DNA of 64,000 bases, taken from the NCBI GenBank assembly GCA_937941765.1, contig CALDGQ010000023.1, positions 1 to 64,000 on the forward strand, given 5' to 3'. Below are positions 17,440 through 26,626 of this stretch, in pieces; the stretch's first letter is position 1, and the number at the start of each line of letters is the position of its first letter. Below the pieces are notes generated by a model. That model worked only from the letters and a program-made list of their open reading frames with translations. It was not told the DNA's origin and did not search any database. A program made the translations under genes and the position numbers. The stretch is from an uncultured Saprospiraceae bacterium (GTDB lineage Bacteria; Bacteroidota; Bacteroidia; Chitinophagales; Saprospiraceae).

Positions 17440-20400
17440 ATGCGTTTATTAATCTCAATTTGGGCATCACTGTGCCTAATGATTACCCTCGAAATTTCTG
17501 CCCATCCTGAATTCCGAATCCCGACTGCTCATGAAAACATGTTTGGAGAAGCAATGATGAGTTGTGCGTTTGAAGGAACTTATGGTCCGACTATTGTGCC
17601 TGGTGCAACATTTTTCAAACCTACGCTCTTTGAATCAAATGGGAACTATGCTTTTATCTTTTATCAATCAACTTCAGGTCCTACTTTTTATCGTTCTTCA
17701 GCCTCATTAGACAATGCAGGTAATGCAACGTATTCTAGTAATGTGAGTTCTGTAATTAGGCCAATTGAAGGACAAGATTTTGATTACGCAGTTACCCAAT
17801 CTGGGAATAGCATCACATTAACAAAACGAAATTACCCTGACGGAAACACCTTGTGGACCAAGACCTATCCTATTCAGGTAGGTGAATATTGGAATCGATT
17901 AAGTGCAACAAGAGTTGGTAGCAGAATTGTTATTTCTGCATTGGTACTAAATCCTAGCCCTGTCCATTTCTTTTTAATTGCGGATTCAAATGGAAATGAA
18001 CTTAATCAAAGTACTTCAACAGAGGAAGCTACTGCTCTTCCATCTATGTCAGGTGTAGTATCAACACCAGATGGCGGCTACATAATGAAATTTCGTGAAG
18101 GTTCGAATTCTGGTTTATTAAAGATTAATGCAAATGCGACAGTGGCTTATAAGTTAAGTAAAGTCGGAGATTTAGTTTCTAACCGCGATTTCTATGAAGG
18201 AGTTGCTTTCAATAATTCTGGTTACTATGTTGGTGTTTCTGGTAGAAGTAACAACTATGCTGAAGTATCTAAATACAATCTAAATAACGGAAGTTTATTG
18301 TGGAGAATTCGACTAAAAGATCAAGTTTTTCCAAACTCAAATCCTCCTATTAATTTCCAAAGACTTTTAGGAATCGAAAGAACACCTGATGGTGGTGTGA
18401 TTGTAGGATATGGATATTCTAATGCTGGTTTTGATGATGGCGGAACTTGGATTTTAAAACTAGGTTCAAATGGAAATGTCGTTTGGAAAAGAGAATTGGA
18501 CTTAGACTTAAATGCTGCTGAAAATCCATTTACAGTTGAATATGGAACTGAAGATGGAGGTTTCTTTTGGACAAAATTTAATGACGATAGCATCGATGTA
18601 CAACGTTACAATAGTGATGGTTTACGACTTCCAGAATGCGGAGGTGGTGGCGGTTGCAATGTTGCAATCACTTCCTCTAATGGTGGTGTTACGATTACTG
18701 GATTAACGAGTGACGCCAATTCCAAATTGTTTGATTCCAATACACAAGCAGTTTGGAGTTGCAACCCATGGCAAGGAAATGTTTGTACTAATAATGAAAC
18801 CGTTTCAGGCTTGGTTACTGGAGCAACTTATTTTCTTTCAGTTCAATCTGCATCTTGCAACGAATGGATTCCAATTACAATCCAAGGTGGTGGCAACACT
18901 CCTACTTGTAGTGATGGTATTCAGAATCAAGGAGAAACAGGTGTTGATTGTGGAGGTCCGTGTGCACCTTGTAATGGAGGTGGTTGCAATGTTGGTATCA
19001 CTTCTTCAAATGGAGGTGTAACTATTACTGGTCTTGTAAGTAATGCAAATGCGAAACTATTCACTTCAAGTGTACAAGCTGTTTGGGGTTGCAATCCTTG
19101 GCAAGGAAGTCCTTGTAGTGGAAATGAATCTGTATCAGGCTTAACAGTAGGTGCTACTTATTTTTTAAGTGTACAATCAAGTGCTTGTGATGAATGGATT
19201 CCGATTGTAATACAAGGTGGCGGTGGCTGCATTGACAATGACAATGATGGAACTTGTAATGAGGATGATTGCCAACCTAATAATCCAAATCTACCAGCGG
19301 CACCAGGAACACCTTGTAATGATTTCAATAGCGGCACTACCAATGATCAAATTATTGAAGATGGATGTACTTGTCTTGGAAACCCAATTTTTGGTGGCTG
19401 TAATATTAATGTTGTTGCTTATGGTGGCGGTGATATTGGAATTTCTGGATTAGCAAACAATGCAAATGCAAAATTATTCAACTCAAACACTCAAGTAGTT
19501 TGGAGTTGCAATCCTTGGCAAGGTACTTTCTGTCCTACTTTTAAATTCATTGAAGGACTAACGATTGGAGCTACCTATTTTTTAAGTGTTCAATCAGAGT
19601 TTTGTGATGAATGGATTCCTATCGTGATCCAAGGTGGTGACTGTGGCTGCTCAACTGCCAATCTTCCTGTTTGTGGCAACGGTATCTCTTTCGTAAATGA
19701 ATGTGTGGCCGAATGTGTTGGGGTATTTAACTATACGCAAGGTTTGTGTGATGATGATAATACAGGAGGAAATGGTCCAGATTTGTTAACTCAAAGTCTT
19801 AACATCGGTGCAGGTGCTCCAGGTGAAATACTTGGATTTACATTTGATTTGGTTAATCAAGGAAATACGACCGCTTCTGGAAGTTATTCAATCAAATCTT
19901 ACATCTCTAATGATGGTACATTAAGTGGGGATGATATTCAAGAAGGGACAATTAACACTGGAAATACGCCTGTCGGATCAACTTCAGTTAATGGCGCGAT
20001 CACTGTTCCAAATCTTCCTGCTGGAACTTATTTTTTCTTTCTAGTCGTTGATGATGGAAATAACATTTCTGAAACCGATGAGAATAATAATGTAAGAGTT
20101 GGTTCATTAGTCATTACCTCAGGTGGCAATGGCTGTAATCCTACCAATGTCGCTCAAGGTAAGTCAGCAACTCAGTCTTCTAACTTAAATTTTGGTGGCA
20201 TCAATTCTGGTGCATCTAATGCTGTGGATGGAAATACAGATGGAAATTATTATAATGGCTCCGTTGCAGTAACAAACGATGAAAATCAAGCTTGGTGGCA
20301 AGTGGATCTTGGAGCACTTTACGAATTGTCATCTATTCAAGTGTATAATAGAACAGAGGGAACCGCTCGCTTAAATGATTTTTATATACTAACTTCAAGT

Positions 20401-20904
20401 AATCCGTACACGTCAGGAAATTTAGGAAATGCAAGAAGCAATTCTAATAACGAACGATATGTCTCCGGCCAAGCTGGCACTCCAACTACTTGGAATTTTT
20501 CTGGTGCTCCCGTCAGATATGTCAGAATTCAAAGAACTGGAAATGGCTACGCAACAATCGCAGAAGTAAAAGTAAATGGATGCCTTGTTTCATTACCTGA
20601 AAATAATATCCATAGTTTTGAAGCACCATCCAAAGATGAAACAGCTACTCTTCTTGTAAGTGATTTATTCCCTAATCCAACCACAGGAGAAGTATTCAGC
20701 AAGATTGAAAGTAGTACTAAAAAGGAGATTTCAATTCAAGTAGTCAATATTTTAGGTCAAGTCAATTTGCAACAAAAAATGCAATTGGAGGCTGGTCAAA
20801 ATAATCTTCAACTAGATTTGGATAAATTGGAAAATGGTATTTATAATGTTATAATTTATGACGGCATCCATTATATTTCTAAACAGTTGGTGATCGCTAA
20901 GTAA
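17440..20904 (+). CDS. T9SS-secreted multidomain protein with Cys/Trp repeats, CARDB and F5/8C domains
   Basis: This 1154-residue protein has a signal peptide at residues 1-21 (ending EISA). The N-terminal 400 residues carry propeller-like strands (TPDGGYIMKF, TPDGGVIVGYGYS). Three repeats of about 80 residues begin near 406, 515 and 653, each with a CNPWQG core, GATYFLSVQS and EWIPIxIQGG. Between them are the motif CSDGIQNQGETGVDCGGPC and a Cys-rich spacer. A Kazal-like segment (PVCGNGISFVNECVAECVGV) lies near 745, a CARDB domain at about 779-895, and an F5/8 type C (discoidin-like) domain at about 900-1048 with WWQVDLGALYELSSIQVYNR and RYVRIQR. A T9SS sorting domain (LFPNPTTGEV) starts near 1075. 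Carbohydrate or matrix binding at the cell surface is likely from the F5/8C domain; no catalytic domain is visible. Confidence 0.85.
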   Translation: MRLLISIWASLCLMITLEISAHPEFRIPTAHENMFGEAMMSCAFEGTYGPTIVPGATFFKPTLFESNGNYAFIFYQSTSGPTFYRSSASLDNAGNATYSSNVSSVIRPIEGQDFDYAVTQSGNSITLTKRNYPDGNTLWTKTYPIQVGEYWNRLSATRVGSRIVISALVLNPSPVHFFLIADSNGNELNQSTSTEEATALPSMSGVVSTPDGGYIMKFREGSNSGLLKINANATVAYKLSKVGDLVSNRDFYEGVAFNNSGYYVGVSGRSNNYAEVSKYNLNNGSLLWRIRLKDQVFPNSNPPINFQRLLGIERTPDGGVIVGYGYSNAGFDDGGTWILKLGSNGNVVWKRELDLDLNAAENPFTVEYGTEDGGFFWTKFNDDSIDVQRYNSDGLRLPECGGGGGCNVAITSSNGGVTITGLTSDANSKLFDSNTQAVWSCNPWQGNVCTNNETVSGLVTGATYFLSVQSASCNEWIPITIQGGGNTPTCSDGIQNQGETGVDCGGPCAPCNGGGCNVGITSSNGGVTITGLVSNANAKLFTSSVQAVWGCNPWQGSPCSGNESVSGLTVGATYFLSVQSSACDEWIPIVIQGGGGCIDNDNDGTCNEDDCQPNNPNLPAAPGTPCNDFNSGTTNDQIIEDGCTCLGNPIFGGCNINVVAYGGGDIGISGLANNANAKLFNSNTQVVWSCNPWQGTFCPTFKFIEGLTIGATYFLSVQSEFCDEWIPIVIQGGDCGCSTANLPVCGNGISFVNECVAECVGVFNYTQGLCDDDNTGGNGPDLLTQSLNIGAGAPGEILGFTFDLVNQGNTTASGSYSIKSYISNDGTLSGDDIQEGTINTGNTPVGSTSVNGAITVPNLPAGTYFFFLVVDDGNNISETDENNNVRVGSLVITSGGNGCNPTNVAQGKSATQSSNLNFGGINSGASNAVDGNTDGNYYNGSVAVTNDENQAWWQVDLGALYELSSIQVYNRTEGTARLNDFYILTSSNPYTSGNLGNARSNSNNERYVSGQAGTPTTWNFSGAPVRYVRIQRTGNGYATIAEVKVNGCLVSLPENNIHSFEAPSKDETATLLVSDLFPNPTTGEVFSKIESSTKKEISIQVVNILGQVNLQQKMQLEAGQNNLQLDLDKLENGIYNVIIYDGIHYISKQLVIAK

Positions 20905-20918
20905 TGATTTTGATATTT

Positions 20919-21033
20919 GATGTATGATTTATGATGTATGATATGACGTTGATGCGTGAGTTCGCGTGCAGTTGCTTAAAGCCAATTTGGACGCAAACTC
21001 ACTCATTGACGGTCATATCATAAATTATACATC
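20919..21033. repeat. Long imperfect palindrome between convergent genes
   Basis: The left arm 20919-20967 and right arm 20991-21033 are near-perfect inverted copies: TATGACGTTGATGCGTGAG against its complement, plus the AT-rich GATGTATGATTTATGA. A 23-base loop separates them. The position between the plus-strand cargo gene and the minus-strand MNIO gene fits a bidirectional terminator or a mobile palindromic element. There is no T-run. Confidence 0.7.
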
Positions 21034-21055
21034 TTAGGATCATACCTCAAAGAAA

Positions 21056-22180
21056 CTACCCCTTCCATTTCTGAACAATCTGGAAAACGGTCTCCAACAT
21101 ATGCGGCTCCCATTTTTCAATTTGCCAGTCTGTTTTCGCTAAGGAAGAATTTTGAAGACGCAATTTTACATCATTGTAATCAGTAGCGTTTTCTAAAATA
21201 CGGGATAGTTCAATTTGTTGTTGATGTAATGTTGGATGAATAAGTGGATTTGGATTTACTTCGAATGGAGTCGTAGGAATAAAATCATTTAAAATTTCAA
21301 TTGGTGTGGATTTATGTTGATCAATAATATCGGTCATTCGATCAAAATCATTTCTGAATTGTTCATGACTTTCGGCAGATTTTAAACCAGTGCCTACTTG
21401 TTCAAGAACAACATATTTTAAATTAGGACATTGCGGGATCGTTTTTTGCAACAACTCAAATACTTCATCAGGAACTGCTTCATCATGTGTATCTCTTCTG
21501 ATTTTTTTATCGGGCACGATTTCAGAATCTTCCCAACTACCACCAGATACATGAATTTCTCTGACCAATTCTAAAGGATATAAAGCAATGATATCATCAT
21601 ATTCTACATCAAAATTATGTAACTGGCAAAATAGATTGTGCAAATCTAAAATAATAAAACCATTTACAGGTGCTACTAATTGTTCTAGAAATTCACCATG
21701 TCTTTTCACCTCTTCGATGGAATATGCAAATGCTAAATTTTCTAATCCAACAGGACATTCACAGGCATTGTAAATTCGCTTGAGCCGATCATGACCGATA
21801 GACAAGGTAGTTTTATTGAAAGGAATACTGATGGGAGCACCTTTGTGGAAATTTTCGCCTGTCATAAATCCAAAGTGTTCGGTGACATGGTCGAAGTTAA
21901 AATGTTTAGACATTCTTTTGAGTCGCTTCAACCAATCATCTTGATCGGCACTCCAATTTCCAGAAAAAATAGAAAAGTAAACACCATGTCCAACAATGCG
22001 TTTCTCTTTCCCATAAGCATTTAACAATTCTGTAAACCAACTGGGAATATTACGCACTCTGAAAAGTGTATCAAAAGACCACTCTATTGCCTCTACTTTT
22101 TCAGCAGCAAAAAGAGGGAGTGCTGCCTGCAATACATTATGATCTAAATTGCAGGCAATGGCAGCATAAATTTCTCTCAT
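21056..22180 (-). CDS. DUF692 / MNIO-family multinuclear iron enzyme
   Basis: This 374-residue TIM-barrel protein carries the conserved metal-ligand motifs of the DUF692 (MbnB-like, MNIO) family: GHGVYFS, HVTEHFGFM, GLENLAFA, ILDLHNLFCQ, REIHVSGG, DTHDEAVPDEVFELL and YVVLEQVG. Characterised members (MbnB, TglH, ChrH) use two or three irons and oxygen to modify cysteines or backbone of ribosomal peptides. The barrel ends near residue 285; a helical tail of about 90 residues follows and may be a peptide-binding or partner-like part. The gene starts 15 bases after the stop of a 54-residue peptide gene with a C-terminal CPPCGMG, its obvious candidate substrate. No separate HvfC/MbnC/TglI partner gene is adjacent. 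Confidence 0.88.
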   Translation of the reverse strand: MREIYAAIACNLDHNVLQAALPLFAAEKVEAIEWSFDTLFRVRNIPSWFTELLNAYGKEKRIVGHGVYFSIFSGNWSADQDDWLKRLKRMSKHFNFDHVTEHFGFMTGENFHKGAPISIPFNKTTLSIGHDRLKRIYNACECPVGLENLAFAYSIEEVKRHGEFLEQLVAPVNGFIILDLHNLFCQLHNFDVEYDDIIALYPLELVREIHVSGGSWEDSEIVPDKKIRRDTHDEAVPDEVFELLQKTIPQCPNLKYVVLEQVGTGLKSAESHEQFRNDFDRMTDIIDQHKSTPIEILNDFIPTTPFEVNPNPLIHPTLHQQQIELSRILENATDYNDVKLRLQNSSLAKTDWQIEKWEPHMLETVFQIVQKWKG

Positions 22181-22195
22181 TTACGACAAAATATA

Positions 22196-22360
22196 TTATC
22201 CCATGCCACATGGTGGGCAATCGTCGTAATGGGTTTGATCATCCTTTTTCATAGTTGGTAAATCACATCCTATGACATCATTGGCGACAGCGCAAGAAGA
22301 AAGCGTACCAATCGCAACGCCTACTGCAATCGCTCCTAAAAGTGTATTAGATAATTTCAT
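22196..22360 (-). CDS. Putative MNIO-modified precursor peptide, 54 residues
   Basis: This short gene lies immediately upstream of the MNIO gene on the same strand, separated by 15 bases. The product begins with a leader of signal-peptide type (MKLSNTLLGAIAVGVAIG) and a possible lipobox LSSC with Cys23. It continues through ANDVIGCDLP (Cys32) and ends HYDDCPPCGMG (Cys48 and Cys51). A secreted or lipid-anchored leader with a Cys-rich tail matches the general layout of precursors handled by DUF692 enzymes, for example the signal-peptide-bearing bufferin precursors. The CPPCGMG end is the most likely modified site. The mature product could bind metal or be a small signalling or antimicrobial peptide; sequence alone cannot say which. 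Whether the peptide is actually modified is inference; adjacency and composition are seen directly. Confidence 0.8.
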   Translation of the reverse strand: MKLSNTLLGAIAVGVAIGTLSSCAVANDVIGCDLPTMKKDDQTHYDDCPPCGMG

Positions 22361-22401
22361 ATCAATCTAAATTTCATTTATTAAAATTGTTGTCAGTTAG
22401 A

Positions 22402-22414
22402 AAACGTAACGTTT
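22402..22414. promoter_or_regulatory. Perfect palindrome AAACGTAACGTTT, possible operator
   Basis: AAACGT, one centre base, ACGTTT. It lies 42-54 bases upstream of the precursor-peptide start, where a promoter would be expected. No regulator gene is adjacent, so a binding protein is not known. Confidence 0.35.
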
Positions 22415-22783
22415 AATTAGAAGGTTGGGTGTGTCAAAAGAAAATTTTAATAGTCCTAAAAATAGCAATTTCAAAGCATCCGAATTTAATCATTAAGTGT
22501 TAAATTTATCGAATTAACAGTGAAAATTCGCCTAACATTACGCTTTACCATATTAAAACTTACCGTTTTATTAAAACTCTTGTAACACTTCAATTTGTAA
22601 TTTTTATTTAGTTACTTTAGTCCGATTTTGATGAACAATTTTCGTTTTTTTTAGTTGAAAATTGGGCATACTTGTGAGAGACTTTAAATATCTATGAAAA
22701 CGACTGATATATATCTACAATGGATATATCTCCCTTTTCTAATTACTTTGAATTTAATTAAGCCTCTTGTACAACATGTGATT

Positions 22784-22791
22784 TAAATTTG
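22784..22791 (+). promoter_or_regulatory. -7 element TAAATTTG upstream of spt
   Basis: It fits TAnnTTTG, 36 bases before the spt ATG. I see no TTG at the ideal 19-base spacing. Confidence 0.35.
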
Positions 22792-22827
22792 GAATTTGAA
22801 AATTAGATTCCTATAAAATTCGAAGAA

Positions 22828-24027
22828 ATGTTAGACAAAAAAATGAAAGCCTATACGCGACCTCAAGAGGTGCAAAAACAAGGTTTTTATCCTTACTTCC
22901 GCGCTATTGAATCAGAGCAAGATACCGTTGTAAAAATTGATGGAAAAGAATGTTTGATGTTCGGCTCCAATAGTTATCTAGGTCTTACCAATCACCCAAA
23001 GTTAAAAGAAGCTTCCAAAATTGCCATTGACAAATACGGTTCAGGTTGTGCAGGTTCTCGTTTTCTGAATGGAACATTAGATTTACATTTAGAGTTAGAA
23101 TCGAAATTGGCGAAATTTGTCAACAAAGAAGAAGCATTGGTTTTTAGTACTGGCTATCAAGTTAATTTGGGCGTCATCTCCTCGATTCCTGGAAGACACG
23201 ATCTGATTATTTTGGATGAATATGATCACGCTTGTATTATTGATGGTGCTAGATTGTCTTTTGGAAAAGTGAGAAAGTATGCACATAATGATATGGCTGC
23301 TCTTGAAAAGATTCTTAGCAAAGCACCCGATGGTATTGTGAAATTGATTGTAGTAGATGGTGTCTTTAGTATGGAAGGTGATATTGCCAAATTACCCGAA
23401 ATTGTTGAACTTGCTAAAAAATACAATGCCAACATAATGGTAGATGATGCACACGGGCTTGGTGTGTTAGGAAAAAACGGTGAAGGAACAGCAGCTCATT
23501 TTGGAATGACTAAGGATGTAGATATCATCATGGGTACTTTTAGTAAATCATTGGCTTCTATTGGAGGATTTGTAGCGGCATCATTCGATACCATCAATTA
23601 TTTAAAACACACTGCACGCTCATTGATTTTTAGCGCCAGTATTGCACCTGCCAATGCTGCAAGTGTCATTGCCGCCCTTGATATCTTGAAAGCGGAACCA
23701 GAACGTATTGAAAAATTGTGGGAAAACACTCGATACGCGATGAAGCAACTGAAAGCAGTCGGAATGGATACTGGACATACCGAAACACCGATTATTCCAA
23801 TTTATATAAGAGATACGATCAAGACATTTCAGCTGTCCAGGCAACTGCAAGATTTAGGTGTTTTTGTAAATCCTGTTGTCTCTCCTGCAGTGCCTAATGA
23901 AGATTCATTGATTCGATATTCATTGATGGCAACACATACAAAAGCCCAAATTGATGAGTCAATTGATAAAATTGCTGCTGTTTGTAAAAAATTGGATATA
24001 CACACCAGAAATAGCATTGAAATATGA
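22828..24027 (+). CDS. spt: Serine palmitoyltransferase (sphingolipid synthesis, first step)
   Basis: This 399-residue PLP enzyme of the alpha-oxoamine synthase family condenses serine with an acyl-CoA or acyl-ACP to 3-ketosphinganine. The sequence follows bacterial Spt closely: [80 protein letters not shown] and the PLP-lysine motif GTFSKSLAS with Lys240. The stretch [26 protein letters not shown] near the C-terminus is characteristic of Spt rather than KBL or BioF. Its stop overlaps the next start by 4 bases (ATGA), opening a three-gene ceramide operon. Cytosolic. Confidence 0.9.
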   Translation: MLDKKMKAYTRPQEVQKQGFYPYFRAIESEQDTVVKIDGKECLMFGSNSYLGLTNHPKLKEASKIAIDKYGSGCAGSRFLNGTLDLHLELESKLAKFVNKEEALVFSTGYQVNLGVISSIPGRHDLIILDEYDHACIIDGARLSFGKVRKYAHNDMAALEKILSKAPDGIVKLIVVDGVFSMEGDIAKLPEIVELAKKYNANIMVDDAHGLGVLGKNGEGTAAHFGMTKDVDIIMGTFSKSLASIGGFVAASFDTINYLKHTARSLIFSASIAPANAASVIAALDILKAEPERIEKLWENTRYAMKQLKAVGMDTGHTETPIIPIYIRDTIKTFQLSRQLQDLGVFVNPVVSPAVPNEDSLIRYSLMATHTKAQIDESIDKIAAVCKKLDIHTRNSIEI

Positions 24028-25163
24028 GTGCTACCCAAACCGTAACAATCAACCAAGTAGTAGCAAGTAAGGATTTTAAAAAATTTGTAGATTTCCCTCA
24101 CACACTGTACGCGGGTGATCCAAACTATGTACCTGAATTGCATATTGCCATCCGAGAATTACTAAATCCAAAAAAGAATCCTTTCTTCAAACATTCGAAA
24201 GCTGAGTTTTTTCTTGCTAAATTGGATGGGAAAATAGTAGGTAGAATTGCTGCTATTCGAAACAATAATTATAATAAATTTCACAACTGCAATATTGGTT
24301 TTTTCGGTTTCTTTGATGTGATAGATGACTATGAAGTTGCAAAATCATTGTTAGATAAAGCTACGGATTGGTGCAAAACAGAAGATTTCGATGCTATTTT
24401 GGGCCCTACGAATCTAACTACAAATGACACTTCTGGCTTATTGGTGGATGGGTTTACCAAACCTCCTATCGTCCAAATGACCTATAACAAGCCCTATTAT
24501 AAAGACTTTGTTGAACAATATGGTTTTGTAAATGAGATGGACTTATTTGCATACTGGATTCCTACCGATACTGTCAATGAAAAATCACTTCGATTATCCC
24601 AAAGAATTCAAGAACGATTAGGTAAACGTGGTATTACTTTCAGAAATATTGATGTGAAAAATTTCAAAAAAGAAGTTGCAACCATCAAGGAAGTTTATAA
24701 TCAAGCCTGGGAAAATAATTGGGGTTTTGTCCCTCCTACTTCTGAAGAATTTGATCACATTGCAGAAGGATTGAAATTGGTAGTAGATCCGAAGTTCGGT
24801 TATGTAGCAGAGCATAATGGGAAAATGATTGGTTTTGCATTAGGCTTACCGGACATCAATGAAATATTAATAGATAATAAAAGAGGTCGTCTTTTTCCTA
24901 CTGGAATTTTCAAATTATTGATGCGTAAAAGCAAGGTTAAAAAAGTAAGGATCATTTTATTAGGTGTCATTGAAGAACATCGCAAAGCAGGAATTGAAGG
25001 TGTTTTCTTTTCAAAATTTATCCAGGCAGCAAAAGACAACGGCTTGTTAGGTGGTGAAGCTTCATGGGTGCTTGATAGTAATGAAATGATGAAAACTGCC
25101 GCAGAAAAAATGAATGGAGAAAAATATAAAACCTACCGAATCTATCGATATACCATCAATTAA
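24024..25163 (+). CDS. GNAT-like acyltransferase, probable bacterial ceramide synthase
   Basis: It encodes 379 residues with a GNAT-like fold: [19 protein letters not shown] near residue 70, the core [22 protein letters not shown], and a second half with [21 protein letters not shown] and [17 protein letters not shown]. Proteins of this type lie next to spt in many bacteria. In Caulobacter a GNAT-family protein was shown to be the bacterial ceramide synthase (bCerS), which N-acylates the long-chain base. Placement between spt (4-base overlap) and an SDR gene (directly abutting) makes the same role likely here. Exact orthology with the Caulobacter enzyme is inferred from fold and context only. 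Confidence 0.75.
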   Translation: MSATQTVTINQVVASKDFKKFVDFPHTLYAGDPNYVPELHIAIRELLNPKKNPFFKHSKAEFFLAKLDGKIVGRIAAIRNNNYNKFHNCNIGFFGFFDVIDDYEVAKSLLDKATDWCKTEDFDAILGPTNLTTNDTSGLLVDGFTKPPIVQMTYNKPYYKDFVEQYGFVNEMDLFAYWIPTDTVNEKSLRLSQRIQERLGKRGITFRNIDVKNFKKEVATIKEVYNQAWENNWGFVPPTSEEFDHIAEGLKLVVDPKFGYVAEHNGKMIGFALGLPDINEILIDNKRGRLFPTGIFKLLMRKSKVKKVRIILLGVIEEHRKAGIEGVFFSKFIQAAKDNGLLGGEASWVLDSNEMMKTAAEKMNGEKYKTYRIYRYTIN

Positions 25164-26153
25164 ATGAGTAAACTACTAATCACAGGTGCCAACGGATTTA
25201 TCGGTAGTCACTTGGTGGAGGCCGCTATTGCTAAAGGATATGAAGTACATGCAGGTGTTAGAGCCAATAGCAATAGAAAATGGTTGACGCATCCATCTAT
25301 AAAATTTGTAGAGATGGATTTTGAAGCTATTGAAACGCTCACTTCTATTTTCCAACAAAACACATACGACTATATTGTTCATTGTGTTGGTGTTACCAAA
25401 ACTTCAGATACTAATGTCTTTCACAATGTGAATTTCACTTATGTCAAAACACTAGTAGAGCAAATTCGTATCAATAAGGCGATTCCGAAAAAATTAATTT
25501 TCTTGAGTAGTTTGGCCGCTTATGGCTCAACTGATTTTCAAGAAACTGATTTTGTCAACAATGATAGCACGCCTTTTCCTGTCACTCAATATGGTAAAAG
25601 TAAATTAGCCGCAGAAAGATATCTGGAATCAACTACGGATATTCCTTATATGATCTTGAGACCAACTGTTGTTTATGGTCCTAGAGAAACCGAGTTGTTC
25701 ATGGTCTTCGAATTACTCAACAAACGACTAGAATTATACTCAGGGACCAAGCCTCAATACCTAACTTTCATTTACATCCATGACTTAATTGAAATTATTT
25801 TCAGATCAATGGAATTTGATATTTCAAGAAAGGCTTACTTTGTTTCGGATGGAAATCTCTATCCTGCTGAAAAATTAAATAATGTCATTAAATCGTTATT
25901 AGGCAAAAAAGCTTTTAAATTAAAATTGCCACTTTCTGTTGTAAAAGTAGTCGCTGGTATCTCAGAACAAGTCAGTAAAATAACAGGCAACTACCCTGCT
26001 TTAAATCGGGATAAGTTTGAAGAGTTGAAGTGCCGAAACTGGAATTGTGATATTTCCAATTTGGTGGAGGATTTGGATTATACGCCGGAACATTCTTTGG
26101 AGGATGGGATGCGGAAGACCGTTGATTGGTATCGTAGGGAGAAGTGGTTGTAG
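25164..26153 (+). CDS. Extended SDR / NAD-dependent epimerase, probable ceramide reductase
   Basis: This 329-residue protein starts with the Rossmann motif GANGFIGSHLVEAA (GxxGxxG). FLSSLAAYGS carries the catalytic Ser region, and YGKSKLAAERYL is the YxxxK active-site motif. RPTVVYGPRE is typical of extended SDRs. It begins at the base after the stop of the acyltransferase gene, so the three genes form one translational unit. In bacterial ceramide synthesis an SDR (CerR) reduces the 3-oxo group left by Spt, and this gene fits that step. The alternative, a sugar-nucleotide epimerase, is less likely in this operon. Confidence 0.8.
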   Translation: MSKLLITGANGFIGSHLVEAAIAKGYEVHAGVRANSNRKWLTHPSIKFVEMDFEAIETLTSIFQQNTYDYIVHCVGVTKTSDTNVFHNVNFTYVKTLVEQIRINKAIPKKLIFLSSLAAYGSTDFQETDFVNNDSTPFPVTQYGKSKLAAERYLESTTDIPYMILRPTVVYGPRETELFMVFELLNKRLELYSGTKPQYLTFIYIHDLIEIIFRSMEFDISRKAYFVSDGNLYPAEKLNNVIKSLLGKKAFKLKLPLSVVKVVAGISEQVSKITGNYPALNRDKFEELKCRNWNCDISNLVEDLDYTPEHSLEDGMRKTVDWYRREKWL

Positions 26154-26626
26154 TTGAGGACATGTTTTTAATACAAAGAACTTGATGCGACAATTCGTAA
26201 AGGACGTTTTATACAAACATACGAGTTCACATAAGAAACAGAGTTCACAAAGGATCTTGTTTCGTAAAATTTCCTCACGCAGACGTCGCAGAAAAACACA
26301 GAAAATATGTCGTGAAAATTACGTAGGGAAATCTCAGTAAGCATGCGTACACCTAGAAAGGGATTTGTAGTTTTATTAGAAAATAGATTTTTAATTTTTG
26401 ACAAAATTATTTCAGAAAATTCATCCCTTTTAAGATTTTAAAACCTAAACACTAACAATACAAAACCATTTCAAATAACTTAACTACAATAATATTAATA
26501 TAACATCATTCATCTGGGAAAATTTCGTCTGAGTAAAAGCAAACACCAATATTTAAACTATAACTTCTCAAAGTCAAGTATTAAGAATTTTCAATTTCCC
26601 ATAGTTTTGGCTAATTTGGTGATACT
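26154..26626. other. Non-coding gap containing a dispersed repeat
   Basis: No credible gene. The first part holds copy 2 of the dispersed repeat (26212-26340). The rest is AT-rich and presumably includes the promoter of the DinB-like gene, for which I see no clear -7 element. Confidence 0.55.
26212..26340 (+). repeat. Dispersed intergenic repeat, copy 2
   Basis: It matches 122-250 in the same orientation, best over the first 70 bases (ACATACGAGTTCACAT, AAGGATCTTGTTTCGTAAAA) and more loosely through the CGCAGAAA-rich tail. Confidence 0.75.

Larger units (their letters stand above)
22361..22827. other. Divergent regulatory gap between precursor peptide and spt
   Basis: This AT-rich gap of 467 bases has no further gene that I can support. 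It holds a 13-base palindrome (22402-22414) just upstream of the precursor gene and a -7-like element (22784-22791) before spt. Confidence 0.55.

Noticed and set aside
26168-26404. Minus-strand frame of 78 codons
   Set aside because: It is built on the dispersed repeat at 26212-26340; repeat-derived peptides of this type are common false genes.
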